From positions 5,240,478 to 5,304,477 of the forward strand of contig JABACO010000021.1 in NCBI GenBank assembly GCA_013339895.1: 64,000 bases of DNA. Direction: 5' to 3'. The notes under the pieces were generated by a model. It saw nothing but the letters and a program-made list of their open reading frames with translations. It did not search any database and was not told the DNA's origin. This document shows positions 48,378-59,959 of this stretch, one piece after another; the stretch's first letter is position 1, and each line of letters opens with the position of its first letter. The stretch is from Ephydatia muelleri (taxonomy: Eukaryota > Porifera > Demospongiae > Spongillida > Spongillidae). The position numbers and the translations under genes were made by a program.

Positions 48378-50107
48378 AAGCTAGAGGCATGCAATACAAT
48401 GCAAAAGGTGAGGCTCATATTTTCATGAAGCAATGTCACTGAACATTTGTATTTGTCATCTGATCAGAATGAATGCACCACAAATCTGGATGAAAACATC
48501 ACAAATGATGTAAAGACTACAAGTGATGAGGCATGTACACTTGAATATGCAGTAGTGGCCATTGTAGAAGACATTGCACATTGTATATCCAAATTCTTAC
48601 TTTTGTTGCCATTTTCTTTGTCATTTTGTAGTTCTTACTATTTCCAGAGATTGAAGCTCTCTTTGAAGGAGGCAGTGAGGTGTGTTGTGTTCAATTCATT
48701 ATCATGCCCAATGTTGCATGCAAAACTATGAATAGAGAGGCACATTATATTTATCAATAATAAACAGCCCTACATCTAGTTTCATTTTCACATTCAGTTA
48801 CTTATATTTACACCTTGTTTTAGCTAATATCACTATCAGAGATTGCTGCTTTTTTTAAAGAAACAGAGAAGGTGAATTTGGCATTATTCCTTGTAACCAG
48901 CTGAACGTATCTATTGCACATATTAACTGCATCTTGTTGTCCATTCATTGTACAGACCAATTATCTTCCATCTTCTCAGAGTCCAAATGGAAGTGATGAA
49001 GCTCATGAGGTATGGCTTGGCAAATAATCCCAGTAAATGTTGGTTGTCCACATTCTTGTTGAAACAAAAACCTTCATTATAGATAACAGCATTGATTAAA
49101 AGCCATACATACATACCACGTACACACGCGCACACACATACAGCTACATAAATATAAATGCACTGTGACTTTCTGAACTAGTAGTAAAATCATAGGTAAA
49201 TTAAAAATTCACAGCCCTAGCCTTTTAGCAATCCATAAACTACTACTACATCCCATCTCTAATACCCTTTACAAAGTGCCAGCATTATCTCAAACATATA
49301 TAATTATACAAATACAAGGACACTAGTTCTTCCCTCCATAATATACAGCTTCTTTGTTCTAATAAGAAGGAATACAAAGCAATGTTGACATATGCACATG
49401 TCGCATACATATGCTCACTCATCCAAACCTAATGTACATGCACTGCACCCTCTGCTAAAGTTTACTATCTGGTGACGGCTGTAAAATACTAATGCTGTAT
49501 TTATGTAAAGAATACTTTCCAATATGTGATCAAGTGTGTGTGTGTATGTGGTGGTGTGTGGGGTGTGTGTGTGTGTATGTGTGTGTGTGTGTGTGTGTGC
49601 CTGTTGCATGTGTGTGCAGCTGAATGTGCACAATCATCATAGTGAGGATGTAGAATTTGTAACTTATACTAATGATGGACTCGTATGTTGCACTCGTTCT
49701 TTGCCTTTTCAGTATGATGGTGATAGCTAGGCTATTTGCATTTCCAATGCATGAGTATATCACTAGTCATTCCTACAAACAAACACATTGACTGATTCAT
49801 TTCATTTTGAATTATCTTCAGATGACAACCACTTTGCACATGGTGGAGGCCATCGTCACACAAGTCTCTAATCCAGTCAGTTCTTTGCAAATCACAATCT
49901 TCAACACTTGATATTCCTATAACTCTGCAATAGGCTCGAACACCAGTGGAACTTGGATCTCATCCAGAAGAAGTGTATCTCCATCCTTTAGATGTGGTAA
50001 GTGGTGGAAGATGTTAACTGGTAACCTAACGTTTCACTTATTTACTGTCACAGGTTAACTGCAAGCAAAGAACATTTGATATCTCAACAACTAGCTTCCA
50101 ACAGTAA
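48378..50107 (+). CDS. Tail exons of copy 2
   Basis: Candidate exons: 48378-48407 (9 nt shorter than in copy 1, in frame), 48468-48530 (donor GCATGT, a GC donor at best), 48632-48679, 48824-48892, 48980-49009, 49620-49682 (clean here, one base longer in copy 1), 49822-49875, 49934-49996 and 50054-50107 (stop). The exon matching copy 1 18264-18302 is frameshifted here and has lost its GT. So each copy has at least one tail exon that is better preserved than in the other. Confidence 0.55.
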
Positions 50108-51905
50108 CAGCAACTTAAGATTGACTGAATAATTTTGTTCTTGTCACCCCCATACCTCACGAAGCTCCCCCCTGTCATACATGTTTGCATCTCCATTATT
50201 TAACTCAACATAGTACACAAAGATACAAATGGGACTGCAGGAATGAAGTGATGGTGCATGTCTTTGTAAAATGGGGCTACTCAGCCAGAACACATTATTT
50301 AGCACCCATGCTTCGTACACCCTTGAACCCTTCTTCAGCAGCACTGATGGCTGCTGCGCATTCGTATCCGGGCATACTAGATTGGCCATATATAGAGCTT
50401 CAGGGCATGCTCCAGAATGTTACGTGAACATGACTCCAAATTGGTCTCTACAATGACAATTGGCCCATGAGATAGGTTTGGAAGTGGTATTTTGACACCT
50501 TTATAACAAAGTGCTACTTTTCGATGATTTTAATTAGCTTTAGTACCAGTCGGAACTGGCAGACCCTCGTCTGGATACAGCAACTATGCTGTGATCTGAA
50601 GTGTCACTTACTTTTGAAGTACAAAATAGTATCTTGGGCTCTGGAGCACTGGAGAACACCACTCTTGAATCCCACCTGCAAGCTTGCACTACCTCCATTA
50701 AAGTATATGCTGTATATATGGAATTGGAAATGGTGGCAGGCACTCCCAGCCTTGATACAAGTTACTCATTAGCTCAGTCAGTGTGGTTTAATTAGAAAAC
50801 AAAATTCTTTCAGTCCACTTAATGATTTACAAAATTTCAAGGCTAGTGTGAGAATCCATTAAGCTACTGCATATGGAGCAAGAACAACATGCTGGAACAA
50901 GAACAAATTGTAATTTGAATGTATACCATAAAATATACTCGTATGCCTCATAATTGATTCAATGCACTATTATCTCATGATCAGACCTTACTGACATAAG
51001 CATTATAGCATAATGTATCATGCTAAGTCTAGCACTAGTCATTACAAGTTGTTCTATGCCTCTAAAACTTGAAGAGCCAATCGGAATGCTGCTTCATTGT
51101 GATGTCACAGTCTGAATAGCTGGATACACAGTTCAGGCCTCTTTGTCAACAATACAAATATTATGTATCATTTTAGAAGCAATATAACACTATTGTGCGA
51201 CTAGTTTCCTAGACCTACTAGACTACACATAGTAGTATGCAGGATGTCTGTCTACAAATGTAGAATGTACCAATATCAACTATCTCAATTAATTTAAGAT
51301 AATACAGCATGGAAATAAAGAGGTGCGTCATCTTCAAAACCAAGTCCACTTCGCCATTTCACTCTTGAACCTTTTAAACACAATCTCAATTAACTAATTC
51401 CAATAGTAAGTGGCTAAACTGCAAAGTCTCTTGATTGTGTTAGAGTTATCAATTCTGATTTGTTGAATTGAACTGTTAATAACAGCAATGAAATAATTTT
51501 AAGTTTATTTCTAGGGTCAGTTTACATTAAGTCACTCAACAATTGGACACAATGTTTCAAAATTAGTTCCTATTTGTTTATAAAAAGACCTGTGTCTTAT
51601 CGTAAAAAATTTCCTCACATAGTTCCCAAGATATATTTAATATTCAAACTTTTCTAAGCTATATTTTAGTCCCAGTTACAGTGGTGTGAACTTTCTTGGT
51701 TACAAATAAATTTGTCTTTTGAAGCTTTACCTCTCCCTTATAATTACTACTGGAAATGGTTAAGAGTTAACACAATTTATTGATTATGGCTAGTTTTTAG
51801 CATTAGAATGAATTCCAACATTTGCCTTTGTTAAAATGCATTAGCAATAGTCAAGAGAGCAATTGAGCTGCACAAAAGTCTGTTATTTTGGACATCACTG
51901 CTTAC
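50108..51905. other. Copy 2 of the region downstream of the repeat-exon gene
   Basis: Aligns with 18697-20458 and has no recognised gene. The open stretch near 50185-50427 parallels the one at 18800-18990 but diverges at its end. Confidence 0.45.
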
Positions 51906-52060
51906 CTTCTCTTGTTTACTTCCATGAACAGGTACACACTGAATTGACAGGAAAGATGATATCCTCAATACTAATGCAATCGCGCAATACCCCACACTAG
52001 ATGGCCAGATATACCATTTCTTGTCATGGTGACCTGCACGAGCAACAAACTCCACACACC
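51906..52060 (-). CDS. Copy 2 of the possible minus-strand exon
   Basis: Both splice sites are kept (acceptor ACTTTTCAG, donor GTAAGC) and the frame stays open. The exon is 6 nt longer than its copy 1 partner (20459-20607), giving VARAGHHDKK instead of VAVHHDKK. The in-frame length change is mild evidence for coding history. Confidence 0.35.
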
Positions 52061-52559
52061 CTGAAAAGTAACCATGTCTCATGCTTAGATTAATTAATAA
52101 TCATAAAACATGTGCCTATAACTATTTTGCACAACTACGATAATTATAATACTACACACGTCTCTTTTTAATATTATCTGGTTGTCTTAATTGTCATTGA
52201 CTTCAAGTGCGCAATACAATCTGTTTTCATTAATTCTATAGTTCTCTCCATCAAAGTATGATCAGCTGTCTGTTCCACATGAACTAGAGCTTCCAACTAT
52301 AGCATGACATCCAATTGGTCTATTAGTTGGGGTGCATTATCTGATAAATCATACTGTACCCTCTGCATCACCATCTGGAGTAGATTCCTTTGGTGTAAGG
52401 TCTGATGATTGTACATCATTGCCAGGGTAATGAGACAACATGCTGTATCACAGTTCCCTGCTATTGCATATGAACATGGTGCCACCTCTTTCACCACTAG
52501 ACCAGTTGATCTCCAAATAGTGTCTCCTCACCAGCCTTACAGCCCTTACCTAGGGACAA

Positions 52560-53280
52560 GGATTACGAAATGCCACATATGCATTTGTAAGTGTGGTGAT
52601 GCCAGAGTCTTTTAATCAGTGAAAAGCGTTTGGAGGAAATACACCACCAAATGAGAGATCCCGTAAGTGAAGAACATGCTTAAAGGACCCATCAAATATT
52701 ACTTGATTGTTTCTGGAGAGCTCGCCATTCAGGGAGACCTTCTAATGAGAGGAATTTGGTTTGTGATCTCAGCTACAATGCAAGCAGATATCCTACAAAA
52801 GTTACATTTAGGACATCTGGGAGTTACGAAGTGCATAGAGAAAGTTTGGCAATCTGCATGGTGGTCAGGCTTGGGCAGACAGTTGGAGGCTTAATATAAT
52901 CCTGCTTCAGTGTGCTGTAAGGAACAAGCTCAGAGGGCAGAGCTACTCATACTAAAACCATTACCTGATCTTCCCTGGCAGGGACTTATTCGAGTAAAAG
53001 GGATTGCCATATGTACTGTTTGTTGGCTACTACTTAAAATTGATTGATGTTAGTCGCTAAGTTTTCAGAACAAAAGCTGATAGTACCATTGCACACATCA
53101 GCCTCTATATCTGCCAGACACAGCATTCCGGAGGCAGTAGTATCAGACAATGGGCTGCAGTTTTCAGAATTTTTTTTCTCATCCTTTGCTCAGGAATACG
53201 GGTTCTCTCATATCACAGGTAGTCCAAGATTGAGCAGGCAGTAGACACGGAGAAGAACTAGTCAATTGATCCTTAGTTGG
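52560..53280 (+). mobile_element. Ty3/Gypsy-type retroelement fossil (integrase region), longer copy
   Basis: Same insertion as 21130-21540 but less deleted. Visible pieces include an H2C2-type zinc-binding region (HLGHLGVTKC) and an integrase-core piece (IPEAVVSDNGLQFSEFF). It is broken, and no LTRs are identified. Confidence 0.65.
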
Positions 53281-53639
53281 CCTTGCTTGTGTATAATGCA
53301 AGTGCAAATGTGAGTGTATAAGTCAGTCCTCTCGTGGATAATTTAAATGTTGGTGCATGTATCCATCAAATTATAGCTCCAAAGAGAGAAGATAACTTGT
53401 TAAAATATTCTTTGTTTTGAAAGACAGTATTATATTGCAGCCATATGTTAGTACAATAAGATTATTCTTCAACCGTTATGTTAAAGAAACATCGGGTGTT
53501 GGAAAGGTGTCAAAAAGGTAATAATTGCCTTTGTCACACAACTCTTGCCTCAACAGACAAGGACCAAACAGTGGTTTGTATACAAAGAAAAAATAAACAC
53601 TTTTTTTAAATGTTGATGTGCACCACCAATTCAAGAAGA

Positions 53640-54330
53640 GCTCACTAAACAGTTTATTGAAGATAAGATTGATGTTTGGTTGGTGTGTGTTGATATACTA
53701 GCATGGGCTGCAGAACTACAACCTCAAGCTGTGTATGCTGCTATGGCAAAATCTCTGCAGTTTGAATGGTCATTTGTACAGTGAATCATACCAAACTGTG
53801 AATCTTCTTTTGCTCTACTGTGAACACTACCTTTTGGCCTGCAGTTTTTAGTACTGACGTATCACAGCTAGAACTACGCCTGTTCACACTACCTGCTCGG
53901 ATGGGAGGAATGGGTGTTAACGACCCTGTTGAAGCAGCAAGAACAGCCTTAATTACTTCCAGAGCATACACTACAATGTAATTGTTACAGCAATAAAAGG
54001 CAAGGGAGATTTCTCAGTATGCGATCACTTGCAACAGATGACACAGGCAAAGAAACAGATGAATCAAAGGGTTCCACTGAAGATAAGCTAACCTTGATAC
54101 TGACATCTCTGAGTGAAGGGAAGTAGCGAGCAATTCATGAAGTGGGAAAAGCCACTAAGTGAAGAAGTGAAGTGACTGGATGGGTAAGGGCGACATTGGC
54201 GTTTGCTATACTAAGAGCCACAAATCTGTGCATAAGAGGAAGCAGAGTGAAATGGAGGAGTGCAGTTCACATGATGATGGGGCTGGACTGCCCACATCAG
54301 TTTATGAATAGAATTTGTATGTGCTATTAT
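53640..54330 (+). mobile_element. Retroelement-derived segment present only in copy 2
   Basis: Pieces such as LPARMGGMGVNDPVEAA resemble the region downstream of the reverse transcriptase in a retroelement group common in sponges and cnidarians, and a further piece reads LRATNLCIRGSR. It is broken. It either inserted into copy 2 after the duplication or was deleted from copy 1; the flanking sequence matches copy 1 around 22080-22300. Confidence 0.5.
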
Positions 54331-55169
54331 GTGTGTGCATGTACTTGAGTATGTTAAATAAATTCAAGAAGAAATACATCTTACGGAAACTACCATTATA
54401 ATGGACATCATGAAACTGAACGTGAAATTTGATACAAATGTTTGATGTGTGTCATGATGATTTGGTAATTGCGGATAATACTTATGGCACAAATGAAATA
54501 TGCCTCGTAGATCACGAGTTGATTCTATCAGTTCAAAAAATCAATAAAAATACATGCAATCAATAATTTATTGGTTGAATCATGCATTGATTCTTCTTTG
54601 TCTACTGTCCCTTAATCATGAGTATATTCTATACGGTAACATAATCATGTCTGGATTGTGTGACTGATTTGTGTTTGTACAAATAATGTGATAATATACA
54701 TTGAATAATATAATAATAATGAACGTTTACATATTATTACAAATGACCATGCACCAATCTACCCTAACCCTCAAGCAGGTCCATTGTCGTAGCTTCAGAA
54801 GTAGACCTTGCAATAAAAGCACGGGCATTGGCTCGAACTAATAGGAGACTTTAGCCTGCCATAAATGGAATTTAGCGCGGTAGCCTTTGTTGAATTGCCT
54901 TGTGCCGTAAATCGTACAGCAAGTTGTCCAAAAAACTGGCCCGCAGTTTTTCCCCATGCACCCCAAATGTCTAATAATAATAACAACAATTATGTAATCG
55001 CATGCTTATTAGAAAAAATCAATCAGAAGGATCGAAACGATTCTGGAGATGCATTAGTTGTTGAAGGTACTATATATGAAGAATATTAATGCTTTCAACA
55101 TAGTCTCACGTCAGGCTCTCCTCTTACTCAGAGTGTAGCACACTTCCCTGCACTATTCCCCTGACCAGT

Positions 55170-55420
55170 TAGTGCACCTCATCGGATCTGTTGTGGTACC
55201 CACTAGATAGTCTGTGTTCAAAACAAGGGGTTCAACTGATTGATCCTCTTGGTCCATTGTTTTTCTCCTTGGTCCTGAATATCCTATTGTTGCAACTTGC
55301 TTCCACTGGAGATTGTGTTGAAGTGTCCTACCACACCTGGCATCTGGACGGTGGTGTACAGGTAGCCACCATCAGCCAATTAAGAGCTTGGGCTCGATTC
55401 CAATACCAACATCGCTAAGT
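55170..55420 (+). mobile_element. Reverse-transcriptase remnant, copy 2
   Basis: Counterpart of 22560-22870, again with GVQLIDPLGPLFFSLVLNIL and a degenerate palm motif (YHTWHLDGG). It is a broken fragment just upstream of the receptor pseudogene. Confidence 0.55.
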
Positions 55421-55540
55421 GAGATCTTCAGCCAAAGTGACTAGGCAATAGGTCAACCTAAGTGTTACTACTCATGCAGACTTATAAGAGCACAACGTAC
55501 GCACGTATGAATAAAGATAGTTGTAAAAAAAAAAGCCATT

Positions 55541-56363
55541 ATGAATGATGTCATTATTGTTTGAGCAATGCCAGGCAAGCTATTCTCTTACTGCTCATAT
55601 TTGCTGGAAGAGACGGAGTCAGTGCGCAATCCGGTAAAAACACACCCTCTCTTTGCTCACCTATCCTAACAACAACACTTCGTTGGAACCGTCCATCTCA
55701 GATGGAAATGACATTATTCCAGGCGCACATCTAGCGGTAAGCGATATCAACAACCGCAGCGACGTTCTTACAGACTATCGATTGGAGCTTTTAACAGCGG
55801 CCGATGGCTGCAATGTTGACTGGATTGCTGTCGTCAATCTCATTGACTACCTGTACTACAAGGAAGGTAAGCAAATCGTGGGCATAGTAGGACCAGAGTG
55901 CTCCGATTCAACCAAGGTGGTAGCCTCCATTACGGGACGTCCAGAAATAGCGCTGCTTAACGTACACTTGGGGTCTGCTCCGGAGCTCCCCGATCGTACT
56001 CTACATCCTTTCAGCTAAGAAATACGCCCTCCAACGTCGGCCGACGTCGATGCTGTAATACAACAAATGGATCGACCCACGCAGCGGTATAATACAACTC
56101 CGAGATGTTGGTGGACTACAATTGCTTAATTCCTACTGTTCCAGGAGAAGGTAAAAGGAGCAGCCAACCTCACTTACACCTCCTCCGTGTCCCCAACAGA
56201 GCTACCTTTGGAGCAGTTGAGGCGCTCGTATGCACGGGTCATCGTGTCCTTCCTTCGCGACGAAACCCTCAAACGTGTCTTGTGTTTGGCCTAATTTATA
56301 AGACCCTCGTTATCAGTGGATACTATTCGAACCGTACGATAGCAGTAACGCGTCGTTCTCATA
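55541..56363 (+). pseudogene. Receptor pseudogene (ligand-binding domain copy, cut by the gap)
   Basis: Duplicate of 22944-23803. A stop (TGA) follows seven codons after the matching ATG, and part of the signal-peptide coding sequence is deleted. The frame shifts near 55640, and a TAA replaces the Tyr codon after HPFS at about 56016. Further small deletions follow before the Ns. In contrast the 55700-56000 stretch is almost identical to copy 1 at the nucleotide level. It is a non-functional copy as read. Confidence 0.85.
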
Positions 56364-57363
56364 NNNNNNNNNNNNNNNNNNNNNNNNNNNNNNNNNNNNN
56401 NNNNNNNNNNNNNNNNNNNNNNNNNNNNNNNNNNNNNNNNNNNNNNNNNNNNNNNNNNNNNNNNNNNNNNNNNNNNNNNNNNNNNNNNNNNNNNNNNNNN
56501 NNNNNNNNNNNNNNNNNNNNNNNNNNNNNNNNNNNNNNNNNNNNNNNNNNNNNNNNNNNNNNNNNNNNNNNNNNNNNNNNNNNNNNNNNNNNNNNNNNNN
56601 NNNNNNNNNNNNNNNNNNNNNNNNNNNNNNNNNNNNNNNNNNNNNNNNNNNNNNNNNNNNNNNNNNNNNNNNNNNNNNNNNNNNNNNNNNNNNNNNNNNN
56701 NNNNNNNNNNNNNNNNNNNNNNNNNNNNNNNNNNNNNNNNNNNNNNNNNNNNNNNNNNNNNNNNNNNNNNNNNNNNNNNNNNNNNNNNNNNNNNNNNNNN
56801 NNNNNNNNNNNNNNNNNNNNNNNNNNNNNNNNNNNNNNNNNNNNNNNNNNNNNNNNNNNNNNNNNNNNNNNNNNNNNNNNNNNNNNNNNNNNNNNNNNNN
56901 NNNNNNNNNNNNNNNNNNNNNNNNNNNNNNNNNNNNNNNNNNNNNNNNNNNNNNNNNNNNNNNNNNNNNNNNNNNNNNNNNNNNNNNNNNNNNNNNNNNN
57001 NNNNNNNNNNNNNNNNNNNNNNNNNNNNNNNNNNNNNNNNNNNNNNNNNNNNNNNNNNNNNNNNNNNNNNNNNNNNNNNNNNNNNNNNNNNNNNNNNNNN
57101 NNNNNNNNNNNNNNNNNNNNNNNNNNNNNNNNNNNNNNNNNNNNNNNNNNNNNNNNNNNNNNNNNNNNNNNNNNNNNNNNNNNNNNNNNNNNNNNNNNNN
57201 NNNNNNNNNNNNNNNNNNNNNNNNNNNNNNNNNNNNNNNNNNNNNNNNNNNNNNNNNNNNNNNNNNNNNNNNNNNNNNNNNNNNNNNNNNNNNNNNNNNN
57301 NNNNNNNNNNNNNNNNNNNNNNNNNNNNNNNNNNNNNNNNNNNNNNNNNNNNNNNNNNNNNNN
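56364..57363. other. Assembly gap of exactly 1000 N
   Basis: The round length suggests a placeholder of unknown true size, so the sequence after 57364 need not lie 1 kb from copy 2. No feature can be called here. Confidence 0.99.
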
Positions 57364-58090
57364 ATCTATACAAATTACCAATCAATGTACTGATATTTAT
57401 ATGATACCAATATTCATTGACGTTAATATTATTAACACTATGATGATGCATCTAGGGACATGGATAGCAAACAATATCAATCGCTGCTCTCTTTTAGGTA
57501 GAAACCAGTTATGGGCCATGTTGCAATTGCACATGCAATCCAAATAACATTCTAAAGAGACATGAATATAATAATTATAACAACACAAATGAAATACTGA
57601 ATACAATACCACAAAACTGTGATTTCGTAAACACATCACTTTTCGTCTTTTACTAGCAAAAATATCTTGCGATATCACAGTACTATCACAACGGATACAC
57701 ACATCACCATGACAACTGATACCTACAAGGCACACCCTCTGAAGGCAAGGCATTTGTTGGGCTGGAGGTGGAGCTTGCAGTTGTTGGGGGGGGGTAAGCA
57801 CCAAACAGTCTTGGGTGTTGTTGAAGACATTGGTGCAGGGCACACAGGGATGGTCTGTGGTGATGTTGACCAGCTGTGCATGGGTAATGCAGGGACCATG
57901 GTGGCTGGTGTAGTTGACAGACTGCGGTTGTTGGTCAAGGCAAATGTGTGTATGTGTGTGAGTGTTTGTGTTGTGTTTGCATGTGTGGGATGTGTGCCAA
58001 TGTGTGTATGTGTATGTGTGTGCCAATGTGTGGTTGCGTTACACAGTAATTATATTGAGTTGACGTGCAAGGTTTGAAAGGGGTGGTAAC
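57364..58090. other. Unassigned sequence with a Cys-rich minus-strand open stretch
   Basis: On the minus strand (about 57700-57940) the frame contains VNYTSHHGPCITHAQLVNIT and HPCVPCTNVFNNTQDCLV, a Cys-rich stretch with three N-glycosylation sites that looks like an extracellular domain piece. The same frame runs into a TG/CA-rich tract (57945-58025), so the exon limits are unclear. No family recognised, and no similarity to copy 1 was seen. Confidence 0.3.
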
Positions 58091-58199
58091 ATTACAGTCA
58101 TTGGTCAATACTGTCATAATGCAATACAGTGTAGGCTTGAGGAAAGTAGTTGAGAATGATACACATACGACTACTACACAATAGGAGCTGCATGTGAAT

Positions 58200-59470
58200 G
58201 GAAAGAAATGGCACTATGATGTTGCACACAAAAAGTACTGTATCAAAGTGAACACTTATTTTGCTCCCAGTGTATACCTTTGTGGAAAGGATGGGTGCAC
58301 AGGTGACTACTGTCAGCATTATGTGGGGCAATGAACAGAAGTTGTTCCTTCATAACTGAGAGTAACTGCCGGACCTTATCTTGCATAGAATGATTTGTAG
58401 TGTTGAAAGCGGGCATGTATCGATTTGGCCCCCATTTTCCTAGGAGGCCAAACCTGACATGCCATTCCCTTGCCCATGGGATTACATGGTCCTTCATAAG
58501 GTGCAATTTCGGTGATACAAAGCAAGATGGGAAAGATGCTCTAAAGTTGCCGTGAATTGTGGTATTGCTGTTTCTGTTAGTGGAAAAATACATGTAGAAT
58601 CATTTTGTGATTTGAGTGTATCAGTAAGTTGTGTCACAACAGTCTGTACCTAGTTCCTGCACTGTGCTTTTGTGATGAAGTTGAAGTTCTGGTCTTATTA
58701 TTATGACACAGGCTAAGCAGTGATAGTGTTTTATTGAAAATTGTGCACACTTCTATGGCAGAAGCAACAAGTGCAGGACACATATCTTTAGCAACTTCAA
58801 TCATAGAGTAGCACAGTTGTTGATGCTTGATGGCTTGTATAGAAATAGCATTTTATTTCAATAACCTGACCTGTACCTATAACATCTTGTGTATATGATT
58901 ACCAACAAATTAAGGCACTGGCAATGTATTGCAGCCTGTGGACATGCACCACTGAATTAAACAATTTGGTTCAAACTAGTTGCTCTGCATGGTAGCTCCA
59001 GAGGTTGACACAGGCAGATAGGACATTGCAGTTGCTTTACGATGGCCAGATTGTTCGTGTTTGCAAGTGGCTGATGATGCAGTGAGTATTGTGTGGGTGG
59101 GGCAATTTTCCCTATTGCTGATGCTATTCTATTAGGAGCTGGAAAACCTGTTGTGGGAGTGAGATTTCTAGTATGTGGTAATATGGGATGGCAGATGGAT
59201 TAGGATGAACAAAGATATCAGTTTGTTCTAGGATTGGTAGTCTCACAAACCTTGCCTTCTCCAGCAGTGTGGTCTGTGCTGACTAGTGTTGTTGTCTAAG
59301 AATACTTCGATCCAACACTTGTTTGCAGCGATAACAAAGAGTGAGTGGGTGAATACTGGCAGCATCACTGCATGTGAGTATCAATGCTCAAGACAGAGTG
59401 TTAAATCTGCTGCAAACTCTGTGCGACAGCTTGGTTTCTTTTCCTTAGGTGCCTACTAGCAAGCAACACA
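58200..59470 (-). pseudogene. Decayed transposase-like gene with Cys motifs, family uncertain
   Basis: Reading the minus strand from 59470 downward, there is a Cys pair (HPLTLCYRCKQVLDRSI), then a RING-like start (QCPICLCQPLELPC, about 58985-59035). A C-terminal open stretch of 116 codons follows (58243-58593), containing PKLHLMKDHVIPWAREWHV and FNTTNHSMQDKVRQLLSVMK. This order (paired Cys, RING-like, helical C-terminus) recalls a family common in cnidarian and sponge genomes, with a distant resemblance to RAG1/Transib-type layouts. That resemblance is from memory and weak. Frames change between the parts, so it is not intact. Confidence 0.4.
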
Positions 59471-59959
59471 CACATCCTGCATCGCTCCGTAACTTTGTTT
59501 ATGTGGTATAGCTCTATTGAAACCGCACCTATTATTCATATAATACACACGGTGGTAAAAAAGTAAAAAAATAAAACTGCGGCTTATTCTGATTATTGTG
59601 TAAGTGCTTGTGATGTGTATAGTTCGTGCATGTTACTCGCAGACCTTCTAAATTTTGGCGCTGTCTTTGCTGCGCACGCTCGAACTACCCCTACTCCGGT
59701 CCGTTACCGCCTCCGCGCCGATCCGTCACATGGGCGTAAAAACACGATGCGCGCAATAATGAGTAATATTGTAGCTCGTGCGCGTGGTTAATTTTATTGA
59801 CTATGGTATGAAAGAACTGAAGATCTCAAAGGGACGACTTGGAAACAACATGAAATATGGTTCACAAAAATACAAGTTACAATGAGCTCATCCTCATCGT
59901 ACCGCGTTGATTTAATAAAGTTCAAATCCCACAAGGCGGGGGTACCCACGTTACAATCA
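59471..59959. other. Non-coding, no gene seen
   Basis: A short GC-richer patch at 59650-59760 (CCGGTCCGTTACCGCCTCCG) stands out from AT-rich surroundings and might be a promoter. No coding signature follows it that I can support. Confidence 0.35.

Larger units (their letters stand above)
41290..50107 (+). pseudogene. Second copy of the repeat-exon gene, frame-broken in several exons
   Basis: First exon 41290-41328 is intact. The 18-nt second exon is 17 nt (41685-41701). Exons 41885-41923 and 42016-42078 are fine. The next two repeat exons are 53 nt (42216-42268) and 52 nt (42495-42546), the fourth is cut short by a T tract (about 42960-42990), and the one near 45539 has lost bases. The alternative terminal exon (43184-43339) is frameshifted. 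Most remaining exons are clean. Because exons can be skipped in phase, the later array could still be translated from another start, but the simplest reading is a pseudogene retaining a good exon bank. Confidence 0.75.
38703..56363 (+). repeat. Segmental duplication, copy 2
   Basis: This is the second copy of 6140-23803 in direct orientation. Matching positions include 8729 to 41290, 18643 to 50054 and 22944 to 55541. Differences are mostly small indels and substitutions, with shuffled exon blocks and one extra retroelement-derived segment. Copy 2 ends at the assembly gap, so its true end is unknown. Confidence 0.95.

Noticed and set aside
56105-57547. Very long open frames across the gap
   Set aside because: They consist of Ns. 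There is no sequence evidence.
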